A stretch of 64,000 nucleotides of DNA from positions 23,598,689 to 23,662,688 of the forward strand of contig OX453274.1 in the NCBI GenBank assembly GCA_949710005.1, read 5' to 3'. The position numbers and the translations under genes are program-made. Numbering within the stretch: position 1 is the stretch's first letter; each line of letters starts with the position of its first letter. Shown here one piece after another: positions 1 to 11,252 of the stretch. This DNA is from Ricordea florida. Its lineage: Eukaryota; Cnidaria; Anthozoa; Corallimorpharia; Ricordeidae. Below the pieces are notes generated by a model. It worked only from the letters and a program-made list of their open reading frames with translations, was not told the origin of the DNA and ran no database searches.

Positions 1-77
1 TATCATTTTAATTACAATAAACATCATCAACGTGCTAATCAAAATTACTAATGTTTCTACAATTATTTACTCAATGT

Positions 78-3000
78 TTAATAAATAGTTATAAACGAGA
101 AAGCTACATTTACATATGCCAAACTGGAATTTGAAGTTTCTGTTACACCAACCTTCTTTTTGAGAAAATTTGACGCCTTGTCCTGTGCCTCATCGATAAT
201 CTTTAGTTGTTTGTCCACTAGCTTTCCAGCTACTTCAATTCCTTTGTCCACCACCGCTTCCTGAACCTTTGGGTTGCTGAGAAGAGCTTTTGCTCCAGCT
301 GCGACAGCGGGATTACGTTTGCTCCCACTAACATCATGTGAAGACTCCCTTTTGGTAGCTAAGGCCTCATTTCCTTGTGATTCTAGCAAAAATGAATTAG
401 AAGACAATACATTTGCATCACCTATAAAATAGTTTATAGCACAAGTATATCCACGGAGTTTAAGAAGGTTGGACATAGCCAGAAATTCCGAACCAAAGTG
501 GGTGGTACTTATTTCTGTTACGCACCAGCACACATGATAACCTGTCAATAACGCTAGGCTGTGATTGGTCCATCTATTAAAGGTCAACCAAAATGGCGTC
601 GCGCATTAAGCCTCAGAGAGGGTATTTATCCGAGCTAAATGCTAATTCATCCGCTGATGCCGACTTTGTTTTGCCAAAGAAAATAATAAGTACACAAGAT
701 CTACTTGTTGGGAAGTCGAAAGGCTCGTCGAAAGACGTGAAAGAAATGGAACGGTAAGTGTTTGGCTGTAGCGCATGATTTCTTTTTGCACGAAAACCAA
801 AAAAAAAGAGAAAAAAAAAATTCTAAAATTCCCTCCAAAAAAGCATTATCCACCGAGCCTCCAACCTCGTAATCACACCATGTAGCTACCAGTCTTTTAT
901 CTGTCCTTGAGTTGATGGTATCAAAATGGCGATCGTTTTGGCACAGAATTTAGTACAATTTATGACAGTACTGATTTTGACAGAGTACTGTAAACTGTGC
1001 GAAAGTGTTGACGAACGGGCTGGCTTCTGACAAGAAGTACCATGAGCTGAGATTACCGGAATTGCTGAGGCTTGACTAGAGTAGAAGTATTCAAGCGTAT
1101 TAACTAAGGGAAACTTTTCTGGAATTTAAATGCAAGTGCTTGGTGAAACAGCGAAATTCGGCAAATTAGTACGAGCGTCCTTTGGACACGACCAACTGCC
1201 ATAATTACGATCGCTGCTTAAAATTATCGTCGTGACAGTATTTTTTGAGTCCGTGTTGATTTTAATGTCTATTTTTCTATTAATTCATTGGCAATTTAGC
1301 AGTAAAGCTAAAATACTGATTGATAGTATTATTATAACTCTAACGACCAGAAGTGAAATGTTTTCAGCGATTGTTAACCCTAAATTTGGTGAAAGAAAAC
1401 AGTTCTGGATGTAGTTGTACGGACATGTTAATTTCTTTTCACTTTGTAAAACACCTATTTTTCTCCACAATGGAGTTCATAACTCTCAACCTTATCTTAC
1501 CCTACCTCGTGCTCACTTTTTTAAATTTGTTATAAAGAAACTGTGAAAACTACGCAGTTGGGGGATTTAAAAAAAAATAGCTATTGCTTTTAAAGCCGAC
1601 ATTCATTCATTCAAATCCTCTCCAAATAAAAAGACGTAATAAGTCCCAAACTCGAGTCAATCAACGCATTGGTGTCCAGCAATCATGGATATGAAATGGA
1701 ATATAATTATGTGGGGGGAGAGGGAAAGGAAACGAAAGCTACTTTGTTTACCTGTGCCGTCAATATGCTCGTATATACAGTTTGGGACTTATTACGTCTT
1801 TTTATTTGGAGAGGATTTGAATGAATGAATGTCGGCTTTAAAAGCAATAGCTATTTTTTTTAAATCCCCCAACTGCGTAGGATTTTCCAAGATGAAGAAT
1901 GTATACCCGTTTAAGAAAACTTCTCGAATTGTTTTCGACTTCATACTCAAGTAACTGTCTAGCTCGGCGACGAGATTGAAACAATCTGATAATATTTTGC
2001 CACACTTTTTGTTGGTGCCATTAAATTAGACACAGATATGCCCTTGCCTCCTATTTTCAGCTACTTTCTAAGTATATCTATTGCAACAATACAGCCTCTC
2101 ACGAGAGATCTTTAAATAATTTGTAGAGGCTTGGTGCCTTCACTTGTCAGAACAGTTATGTTACAAGTATTGTGGGGGTAGTCTCTAAAGAAACTGGTGC
2201 TGCGTCGGTGGGGAATTGAAATACATAAAAATTGGGATAATAAAACAAGTTAACGTTGATAAAGTAATTTGTACCACCGTAAGGTAAAGGAGGGGGTGCT
2301 CACCCTTAAAGGGGGGAGGGGGTGCTCACCCTTAAAGGGGGGAGGGGGTGCTCACCCTTAAAGGGGGGAGGGGGTGCTCACCCTTCGAACGTTAGCCCTT
2401 CCTCAGGGCAAATATCATCATCATCATTTATTAGCCTTTTTTTACAATAAATTTAACAATATACAGCAGGTTGTTAGGCGAGGAGACCTCAGGAAACCAC
2501 CAGGCTTATAAAGAGAGGCCACCTCGACATCGCAATATTATAAGAAATAAGGGCTGCGAAGAAGTGCGGCTAAACTAGTTTAGTATCTATTTTAATAAAA
2601 ACTCTAGCACTTTGTTCTTAAAGACAGAAAAGCTTGACAAATTTGTAATAGATGCAGGAAGACAGTTCCAAATTCTAGGTCCTTGGTGAAGAATTGTGAA
2701 TTTCTTGATGTTCGTACGACAGGAATGCACTCGATAATTACTGGCTGTTCTTGTGTAATAACTATGGACTTGACTGTTTGTCATGAACAGATTGCGGAAG
2801 AGTGGGGGCAGCAAATTATTGTGGTAGCGAAACATAAATTTAGCAGTGTCGAGCGTATTAACTTGGAAAATATCTAGAATTTCCAGTTTGGAGAATAGAG
2901 GAGCAGTATGTGCTCGATATTCTGAATTTGTAATAGCTCGCACAGCCCGCTTTTGTAGAAAGTAAATTCTGTTTAAATTAGATACGTAAGTAGAAGACCA

Positions 3001-5265
3001 CGTGGAGTTACAATAAGTAATATAAGGATAAATTAATGTGTAGTACAGCGTGAGTTTGGTCTTACAAGATAAGTAGAAACGCGTCCTGGATAAGATACCA
3101 ATTGATTTAGCGATTTGTTTACAGACAAAGTTTATGAGATACTTCCAAGTAAGATGTTCGTCTAGGTACACCCCAAGAAATTTAGTTACATTGCTTTGAA
3201 TTAGAGGTTGACCTCCAAAAGAGAGAGAAAAACTATGGTTGAGTTTCCTCTGACTCGGACTAAAGGTAACATAATTTGTCTTTTTGATATTAACTGAGAG
3301 CTTATTGCACCTTAACCAAACATCAATATTTAGTAACTCATTATTAAGCACATTCTCTAAGTAGCTGGGATTAGAGTGTGAAAAAAAGATACTCGTGTCG
3401 TCAGCAAAAAGTAGAAACTCAGTTAACTTGGAGGCTTTAGGAAGATCATTTATATAAAGTATGAAGAATAAGGGGCCTAAAATAGATCCTTGGGGAACTC
3501 CACACTTAATGGTCTGCATTGAGGAACAAGTTTGATTAATTTGAACGAATTGCTGACGGCAAGAAAAGTAGCTTTTTATCCACTGCAGAGCCACATCACG
3601 GATACCATAGTGCTCCAGCTTAGCGAATAAGATTTGATGATCAAGAGTGTCAAAAGCTTTGGAGAGATCTAGGAAAACACCTACAGTAGTTTCACGCTGG
3701 TCAATTGCCGAAGAGATTCTATTTATCAGATGGATTAGAGCATGGGATGTTGAATAGTTTTTACGAAATCCAAACTGGCAGCGGTATAATATATTATATT
3801 GTTCGGCGTATTCAATCATGCGATTATACATAACTTTTTCAAAAAATTTGGAAAAATTGGACAACAAGGAAATGGGTCTGTAATTTGTAAAAAGACTAGG
3901 ATCATCTGCTTTGTAAATAGGAATCACTTTAGCGATTTTTAGTTTATCAGGGAAGATACCTTTTTGCAAAGACAGGTTTATGATGTTGGCCAGAGGGGTA
4001 GAAATCAGGTGAAATGAGTGTTTAATAACACGCATTGAAATATTGTCATAGCCGGGGGCCTTCCCCGAGGCGAACATGCTACAAATGCTTTCCAGTTCAC
4101 AGGGGTCGGTAGGTTGCAGGGTGATAGGAGGATGGTTAACGTCGCCAAAAAAAGAACTAAATGAGGAATTTACGCTGCGTATTGCTCTAGCCAGATTGGG
4201 ACCAATATTAGTAAAGTATTTACAGAATTTATCAGCAATTTCCGCAGGATCTGTTATCGTTTTACCCTCAGATGCAAATGATGAGGACAAAGGTGATTTA
4301 CTTTTACGCTTATTTATAACCTCATTAAGCAATTTCCAAGTTGTTCTAAGGTCACTTTTGACACTCTCAAACTTAATATCATAGTATTTACGTTTTACGA
4401 TGCGAATTAAATGGTTCAGTTTGTTTTTGTAGGTTTTATACTTTAGCTCATTGGATAATGAGGGAAATCTGATGAAATTTTTGTATCATCTGTTTTTCTT
4501 GTTAATAGATTTCAAAAGTCCGGGGGTGATCCAAGGAGAGCTGGAGTTGTTCAGCAGCTTACCTTTAATGACCTTTAAAGGGAAGCAGACATTGTAGACT
4601 CTCAAGTATTCATCTATTCAATACACCGTTTCGAGCGTTTGTCCTTCGCACTGACGAAGGGTTAACGCTCGAAACGTTAGCACCCCCTCTTTTACCTTAC
4701 GGTGGTATAAATTACTATATCAACTTCTTTGATTATCCCAATTTCTTCAGTTACGTTACAGCCTGCATTCAAATACACTGACAATTTGCATGATAAACCT
4801 CTCCCTTACCTGAGGTACTCGGTGACAAAGAGTAAATGGACGGATTGTCTGCTAAGTTTTCTCGATCGTTACCTTTCTCTTTACTCGGAAAAGTGAACAC
4901 TAATGGAGAAAAATAAATTGATAATCCAACATCACGATGAGCTGATAATGGATGACGATTTCAAATTTGCCGGTGCAGTTACTATCATAACACAATCTCA
5001 GACGAGCAGATGTAATAAACTCAAAAACTCAAGAACACTCTTGAACCGTTAATTAGAATAGTTGGCGTAAAATCAGATCCTTCATGTTACTAATGCATGC
5101 TATTTCCCGAGTGTTCTAAGGACTCAATTAACAAAATAATGTAAACGTAAAAATGAAAAACAATGCTGTTAAAGTGGATTACCAAGAAGTAGTATATCAA
5201 AAAATCAACTCACCTGGCGATATACTCAATAACACGGAAACCAGTATAAGAATGGGTAGCATCAT
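78..5265 (-). CDS. Three-exon gene for a small predicted secreted protein (161 aa)
   Basis: Assembled by eye from three minus-strand exons: 5265-5214, 4899-4810 and 421-78. Exon 1 starts with ATG ATG and codes a hydrophobic leader (MMLPILILVSVLLSISP), a typical signal peptide, then a GTGAGT donor. Exon 2 has a TTAG acceptor and a GTAAGG donor. Exon 3 has a TATAG acceptor and ends at TAA (78-80). Both junctions are phase 1 and the total is 486 nt, exactly 162 codons. The mature part has no cysteine-rich module. It has two dibasic KR sites (ATKR, GSKR) and then a lysine/alanine-rich, probably helical stretch ending in FLKKK. A secreted propeptide or peptide precursor is plausible, but I do not recognise the family. 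Intron 2 (4.4 kb) is full of mobile elements. The exon model is strong on phase; the function is unknown. Confidence 0.6.
593..753 (+). CDS. Candidate first coding exon of an unrecognised gene
   Basis: On the plus strand an ATG in good context (AAAATGG, ATG at 593) opens a frame of 53 codons rich in S, K and D (start MASRIKPQRGYLSEL). It runs into a consensus donor CG|GTAAGT at 754; the TAA inside the donor is the in-frame stop if the intron is not spliced. It lies inside intron 2 of the minus-strand secreted-protein gene, 170 bp from that gene's exon 3, so the two could share a divergent promoter or be an overlapping pair. No downstream exon was found, so this could be chance. Confidence 0.3.
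754..1549. other. No recognisable gene or element
   Basis: AT-rich intronic sequence. Short frames on both strands have no recognisable motif or splice context. Confidence 0.5.
1550..1880. repeat. Fold-back element with ~102-bp inverted arms
   Basis: Positions 1550-1652 are almost exactly the reverse complement of 1779-1880, differing by one base in an A/T run. The spacer is about 126 bp. The outer end reads CTACGCAGTTGGGGGATTT. Structure and size fit a non-autonomous fold-back or MITE-type element. No clear target duplication was seen. It lies in intron 2 of the secreted-protein gene. Confidence 0.75.
2256..2408 (-). mobile_element. PLE-type 3' end module (minus), with a degenerate hammerhead-like core
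   Basis: Read on the minus strand, the block runs from a CTGAGGA..GAAGG core (2406-2381) through repeated GTGAGCACCCCC units to CTTTACCTTACGGTGG and ends at 2256. The same order (core, AGCACC, ACCTTACGGTGGTATAA) occurs on the plus strand at 4651-4730 and 22987-23062, so this is a dispersed terminal module. The GAAA of the hammerhead consensus is GAAG here, so this copy should be inactive. A plus-strand 26-bp block at 2161-2186 matches 22961-22986 with two mismatches and is probably another fragment of the same family. Confidence 0.55.
2289..2385. repeat. 26-bp G-rich tandem repeat, four copies
   Basis: TGCTCACCC starts at 2297, 2323, 2349 and 2375, an exact 26-bp period. Each unit holds a run of five to six G, one A, and five more G, so the plus strand is strongly G-rich and could form quadruplexes. 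The array sits inside the PLE end module; the corresponding block at 4680 and 23015 is single-copy. Confidence 0.9.
2411..4622 (-). pseudogene. L2/CR1-like LINE reverse transcriptase, 5' truncated
   Basis: A minus-strand frame (4485-2587) codes a non-LTR reverse transcriptase. Visible blocks in order: NYRPISLLSNFSKFFEKV, GFRKNYST, VFLDLSKAFDTLDH, CGVPQGSILGPLFF, the catalytic FADDT, and the thumb motif TKFLGVYLDEHLTW; the C-terminal RIWNCLP block is present. Upstream coding continues to about 4620 but is interrupted by TGA at 4488-4486, and the endonuclease domain is missing, so the copy is 5' truncated. Its 3' end has a short (ATG)n tail (2411-2425), as is usual for L2-type elements. It is closely similar in layout to the LINE at 33.4 kb. 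Not functional as it stands. Confidence 0.85.
4651..4677 (+). ncRNA. Hammerhead-type ribozyme motif in PLE end module
   Basis: CTGACGA is followed by a short imperfect stem-loop (AGGGTTAACGCTC) and then GAAACGT, matching the hammerhead core CUGANGA..GAAA. The palindromic ACGT after GAA would act as a minimal helix III, possibly only in a dimer. The module continues AGCACC and ACCTTACGGTGGTATAA to about 4730. An inverted copy of the same core lies directly upstream (4628-4648). Catalytic activity is not shown. Confidence 0.45.
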
Positions 5266-6163
5266 ATTCTTCTCCTATAAAAAAGGATCGCACTCTTTAA
5301 GTTTTGGCACCTAAAAAGATTATGTCTGTGTCCAACTCCGTCTATTTATTGAAAAAACTAGTTACATGTTTAACAGTTTGTACATTTTACAAAAAAAGAT
5401 CCAATTTAAATTTGGACTAAATCAAAGCATAGCTACGCCCGAAAAATGAGCAACTTTTTTTAAAAACACTAGACTGAAAAAAAATATAACTTGCTCTACT
5501 ATCAAAAGGCAAAATTGTCCTAAAGAGGTACTGGCAAAAATGTTTGCTTTCTCACCTTGACTTTTTACAACTATAATTATGCTAGTCGTCTTTGAAGAAG
5601 CTGATAGCCCTCATTCATCAATGGCGAATTTATTGCTAGCTATGAAACTTCTGATGGTGTAAGAAACAGGTACACTGCCTTGTTTGATTGGCTTTGTAGC
5701 GTGTGTCATAGTGATAAGGGCATAAGAAGCAGGTAGGATTACTCAAGGTTAAATTATTTCTGCTCACATTAAATTTTAGTTGTCGTGAGGAACAGGTATG
5801 GCGCAGTGAAACAATGCTAGTTGGACACTAACTGTTGTTGCGATCAATTATCTACAACTGGTGAACAAGGTAATGACTTGTTCTACTTCCTGCTCTCTGC
5901 TAGCCTTACCATTGTTCAATAAACGAGAGTCGCCAGATTTATATTAAACGCCTTGAGAAACTCAGATATCCAATTTTGATTGAAATTATATAAAAACGCA
6001 TTTAACAAATGTATATTCGAAATGTTTAATGCCATTAGAATTCGTAGTTCGACTATGTATAGTAAGATACCATTGTATCAACTACCATCACTGGTTAATA
6101 GGACTATGTGACCTTATGATCATGATAAAGCATGCAATTTCTAAATATATAGATATAGATTTA
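5266..6163. other. 5' flank of the secreted-protein gene; nothing else recognised
   Basis: This stretch lies upstream of the start codon at 5265 and should contain that gene's promoter. It is AT-rich, and no confident TATA box or coding sequence was found. Confidence 0.4.
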
Positions 6164-7870
6164 TACACTGTAAATTGAAAAGATCTGTTTTAGACCCAAA
6201 AATGGGGCCGTTTCGGTGAGTAAAATACAGTACTATTTTTGGGGCTAATTTAGCTCTTTTGGAACGGGATCGCTTTGGCCCCAATGAGCAGGGTAGAAAT
6301 AGCCCTGTAACAGGTGGTCGAAACAAACACACAGAAGGGCTGTTTTGGAAAAATGGGGGGTAGTTTTGTTTTTTTAAAGGGTTGAAATGGTACGTTTGCA
6401 TGGCCAAATTAGCCCTTCTTGAGCCGTTTCATGCATTCAGAAAGAGAGGAGATTGGCCCCCATTTCGTGCCCAATTTAGCCCAATTTATATCCAAAACAA
6501 AAGTACTTTAAATGACTAAATTAGCATCATCACGTCTAAAACGACATTCTGCGTAAGGGCTGTTTTGGGCCATAAGTATTTAAAATAGCCCTATTACAAG
6601 GACTAAAATGGTTATTGGCATGCATAAAAATGGCCCCATTTCAGTCAATACACAAAACTGCCTTCATTTAAATTAAAAACCACAACAGGCAGTGATGACA
6701 GTATATTATACACAGGAGACACATTTTGTGAACACTTAAAAATATTTTATTCTCCTATTAAGCTTAAAGCATAAACACAAATTTCCTGGCAAATTCACCG
6801 TATGCCATACATGTACATGTCTTAATAAAAACTGCAATTTTGTAAGTATACTGAATCACACATTTCTCTGATTTGGAATAAACTGCACAACAAAAAACCT
6901 TCTCCAATGGCTGCAATTTGTGGTTGTACAAAAATGGCGAGGTCATCATCAACTGAAGAATTTCTATTTAAAAACAAAAGCAAAAGATGAGTCACCCTGC
7001 TACACTGTGCATAGTAAAAATTAAATAGTAATAGCACGAGGATGGAAGCTAGCACTGGAAGCTAAGTATACAGATACAAAAGCCTTCAAAGAAAAGGGAA
7101 TTTGTTACTGATGGCAGCTGAGTGGACAACAACAAAAAGTCTGTACAAAACAAGTTTGCTAAGCCTCATATGGTGGCTACAAGTAGACAGTTTGTTTACT
7201 ACAGGATGTTACTCTATCCACTGAAAAAGTAATCTGATCAATAACATTAGCCTAGCTGTACACATGCATGTTCGCAAGTTTATGCTTGATTTACTGTCAC
7301 TAGGTTTTGTATTCAAGCATGTTGTCATGATAGCTCTCATGGTTTAAGACAACATAGAAAAAATTGAAGTAATTAACTTAGACATGTTTTGCCTGTCAAA
7401 GCAATTACTTTTTTTATTTCAGCAACACAATGTAGAGAGTAGAATGAACATTACTACAATCATGTACATGTACATGCACATTGTAAGTCTATTTTTGAGG
7501 CTTGCCAAGCAACTACAGTGTACATGTGTACACCACAGTGCATTTTGATGCTAATACATGTTATGTGTTTATACTGCAAATTAAGCTGCACTGTCTACTG
7601 TATTTCTTAGCCCCCCCAAAAAACAATACATGCACATGGATGAGATAATATACATTATTATTCAACAAATTCGCGCAATGCCTATATATGGTCAGAAAAC
7701 CATTGTTATCCGTACAGTCATAACAGATATCCTGCGATATATGTAGCTGGCCAAGATTTGAGTGAAATCTTGCAAAGTGCTGTACAACCAAAGTTTTTCT
7801 CACTGCAAAAAGCATTTTGTTGACAATTTGTTGAATAATAATTTGTTGAATAATAATCCTGCTCAATCTT

Positions 7871-7940
7871 GCGGAATATTGTCTGATTTTAGCCAACTCG
7901 GCCTACAACCTCATCGGCTAAGTATCAGGCGATATTCCGC
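7871..7940. repeat. Imperfect palindrome with GCGGAATAT ends
   Basis: The arm starting GCGGAATATTGTCTGATTTT pairs with the reverse complement of the 3' part ending GGCGATATTCCGC, about 30 bp per arm with a few mismatches and a short loop. Two copies of TTGTTGAATAATAA lie just before it. It could be a small fold-back element or a cruciform-forming site. Confidence 0.6.
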
Positions 7941-8185
7941 ATAATTTCTAAGGATAATTGTTAACTAGCTGCAGTGCAACAATTTGCACAGTGCAGTTAC
8001 ATGTTATGTGTTGAGGAATAAGGGCATTGCTGGTGTGCAGTTAATTTTTGGAAAAAGGCAAGCTAGCAAAAAAACAAAATGAGGTGCAATCATGAAGGCA
8101 TATTGCTGTCGATGCCATGGCATGATTTTCAATGTTGGTTACCTAAGCATAGCTAATAAAGCCCATACATGTGTACATCTACATA

Positions 8186-8455
8186 CAGTGGATTCAGGTT
8201 GAGTGTTTAACGGTCTCAGTTGTCGCATTCGTTGTCACGGTTGAATTGACTGTGTTGCGAGGCAAAATGACAGACGTTGCTAGGCGGGAATGCCAACGTT
8301 CTGCCTGGGAAAACTACAACATGCTTTTTCCTGACAGAACATCATCATTCCTGCCTCTAGAGCAACATCTGTCATTTTGCCTCGCAATGCGATCAATTCA
8401 ACCGTAATAATGAACGCGACAACTGAGGCTGTTAAGCCTCAACCTGAATCCGCTG
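8186..8455. mobile_element. Fold-back MITE flanked by TA
   Basis: The two halves are imperfect reverse complements over most of their length (arms about 120 bp). The termini are CAGTGGATTCAGGTTGAG and, inverted, CAGCGGATTCAGGTTGAG. TA lies on both outer sides. TA duplications with this structure fit a Tc1/mariner-derived MITE. Confidence 0.7.
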
Positions 8456-9305
8456 TAAATCACACAAAAAACAACACTAATCACCAAAAGGATCAGAATG
8501 AAATTATTGCAGCAAACTTTCCAATTGAAGTAAACTGGAAATTAAAAAAAGCCTACAGGTAAAAATTCAGGGCTTCATCAGGATTTGAAACTGTGACTTC
8601 TGCAATTTACATTTGAACTATTTCATATACTTCACATCAGAATAAAAACTGTTGCCAAAAAGCTATTATTGAGAACCTGTAGTAGTAGTTATAAATCAAT
8701 TCTGTGAACAATTTATTTATTTTAATAAACATCGTATAACAAAATTAGTTTTATTTTGTGCAAAATTGAACAGTTAGCTAAAGAAAAATAAAAATAAAAA
8801 ACCACCAGACAGAAAATGTTGCATGCAGATTACTTTTAAGTGTAGGAAACAAAATATTGGTTTCTACTTACTGGGTACATTTGACCATCCAACTCTTTCA
8901 TCTGAAAATAACAAGCAATTACATCATTTTGCATTCCATTACCAAGTATTTCAATGTACAAAATTAATTAATGAAAAAATACATGTAAAGTTAGACAGAG
9001 AGAGTACAGTAATCATCACAAAAACAGGTTTTTGTCTAAGGCTATTTGACTATGTCCAGTACATGCCATATTGAATGTATTAATTTTTTTTGATATTTAA
9101 ACACATGTGCAAAGATGTTTTTTTTATATATTAAACACTTTGCTCTGTAAATTAACCTGCACTGCATATTGATCAGTTGACGCTGTAACAGTCATTTACA
9201 AAATACATGTACAGTTGTATATGTGGCTGTTACACAAAGCTACTGTGCAGTGTTAGTGCAGTTCAGTGAGATTTATCAATGCCTAAAAGGACAGGATACC
9301 TCAGC

Positions 9306-10700
9306 TTAAAGCCTCACTCCAACCTGGCATATACCTAAATCACACCATACATTTAAAGCACTACTGCACCAAAGGTAAAAAGCTAAGAATATATTTTTAT
9401 GTACATGTATTAAGGGCACCTCATAGCTACTGTGCAGTGTGATGCAGTTCAGTGAGATTTATCAATGCCTAACAGGACAGGATACCTCAGCTTATCATGG
9501 TTCATACAGACCTGAGACCTTTCTTTTCAAGTACTTTTCAAGGACTTTTCAAGGACAAATCACATTTTTTCAAGGACTTATTTTCCACTCAATCTGACTC
9601 CATGACACCGAAAAACTTACAAGACCGATTATTATTGTAGGGGGGTACAGGTTATTGCAATGTCTTATCCCTGGAAGGCACGGTTCCTAAGGCACATCAA
9701 ATAACAGCAATGAACTACACCAGACTTAAAACAGTTTCACGCGATGCTTCACGCACAAAATTGCGTCTTGCTGAGCTTTCAAAGTTTTATGTGCGCAAGA
9801 CGAGGTTGCGTTAATAAAGTTTTATTTATTCAAGGACCTTTCGATAAGATTCAAGGACTTCTGGAGAAAATTCAAGGACTTTTCAAAGACTTGAGCAAAT
9901 TTTTCAATTTTCAAGGACTTTTCAAGGGGTTGATGCTTTTTCAAGGACTATTCAAGGCCCGTGCAAACCATGTTTAAAGCCTCACTCCAGCCTGGCATAT
10001 ACCTAAATCACACCATACATTTAAAGCACTACTGCACCAAAGGTAAAAAGCTAAGAATATATTTTTATGTACATGTATTAAGGGCACCTCATAGCTACTG
10101 TGCAGTGTGATGCAGTTCAGTGAGATTTATCAATGCCTAACAGGACAGGATACCTCAGCTTATCATGGTTCATACAGACCTGAGACCTTTCTTTTCAAGT
10201 ACTTTTCAAGGACTTTTCAAGGACAAATCACATTTTTTCAAGGACTTATTTTCCACTCAATCTGACTCCATGACACCGAAAAACTTACAAGACCGATTAC
10301 TATTGTAGGGGGGGTACAGGTTATTGCAATGCCTTATCCCTGGAAGGCACGGTTCCTAAGGCACATCAAATAACAGCAATGAACTACACCAGACTTAAAA
10401 CAGTTTCACGCGATGCTTCATGCACAAAATTGCGTCTTGCTGAGCTTTCAAAGTTTTATGTGCGCAAGACGAGGTTGTGTTAATAAAGTTTTATTTATTC
10501 AAGGGCCTTTCGATAAGATTCAAGGACTTCTGGAGAAAATTCAAGGACTTTTCAAGGACTTGAGCAAATTTTTCAATTTTCAAGGACATTTCAAGGGGTT
10601 GATGCTTTTTCAAGGACTATTCAAGGCCCGTGCGAACCATGTTTAAAGCCTCACTCCAACCTGGCATATACCTAAATCACACCATACATTTTAAGCAGTA
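9306..10700. repeat. ~668-bp tandem duplication (2.1 copies)
   Basis: TTAAAGCCTCACTCC starts units at 9306, 9974 and 10643, giving periods of 668 and 669 bp. The first two units differ by only a few bases; the third stops after about 60 bp. Inside each unit is a cluster of short CAAGGACTTTTCAAGGAC repeats on both sides of a 77-codon frame (9744 and 10413) whose peptide is itself repetitive (IQGLFKDL-like), so I do not call it a gene. A further short block (CAGTTCAGTGAGATTTATC) recurs at about 9257, 9440 and 10110. Confidence 0.9.
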
Positions 10701-11119
10701 CTGCGCAAAAGAGAAAGGGCTCAGAATATAATTATTATTGCACTGAACAGTATAACTTTCCTCGCATAAACCAAGCATGGCAACCTGGCATACTGTATAC
10801 CTTCATCGCACCATAAAGCAGCACTGCACCAGCCAAAATATATAAATTTATGCTAAATATTATTAACGATTACCTGTATACAACTGTACATGTATATAAT
10901 TGCAATGTCATAGCAGATAAACCAGACATAAACATGTGGATCATAAGATGTGCATTTCCCTAATGATAATACTACTGTACAATAAGCTAGCCCTGAGAAT
11001 TTATTATTTACACAGGGCACATGATCAGTAAAACTGTTTTCCCTTAGAAGTATCCTGGTAGTGCCTGGTTCAAATTTATACATGTACATACAGTTCCTTG
11101 CCAGTACGAAAGGCGGAAT

Positions 11120-11252
11120 GATTTCCGCACAGGTCCCTAGTTTATTATGCATGCTGTAGCCATATTGTATCATTCTGCAATAACAAAATTTTTTTACATG
11201 TGAACAATTCATCTGGTGCATGCATAATGAAGTAGGGACCGGTGCGGAAATC
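11120..11252. repeat. Inverted repeat with GATTTCCGCAC ends
   Basis: Positions 11120-11154 are the imperfect inverse of 11218-11252: GATTTCCGCACAGGTCCCTA against GATTTCCGCACCGGTCCCTA, both leading to ATTATGCATGC. The loop is about 63 bp. It is probably a small fold-back element within the 6.5-kb transposon. Confidence 0.7.

Noticed and set aside
2289..2385. Possible CRISPR-like array
   Set aside because: The 26-bp units are directly adjacent with no unique spacers, and the genome is eukaryotic.
6141..6407. Minus frame of 88 codons
   Set aside because: Consists of transposon subterminal repeats.
9744..9977. 77-codon frame, repeated at 10413
   Set aside because: Made of the CAAGGACTTTT repeat; conservation comes from the tandem duplication, not from coding constraint.
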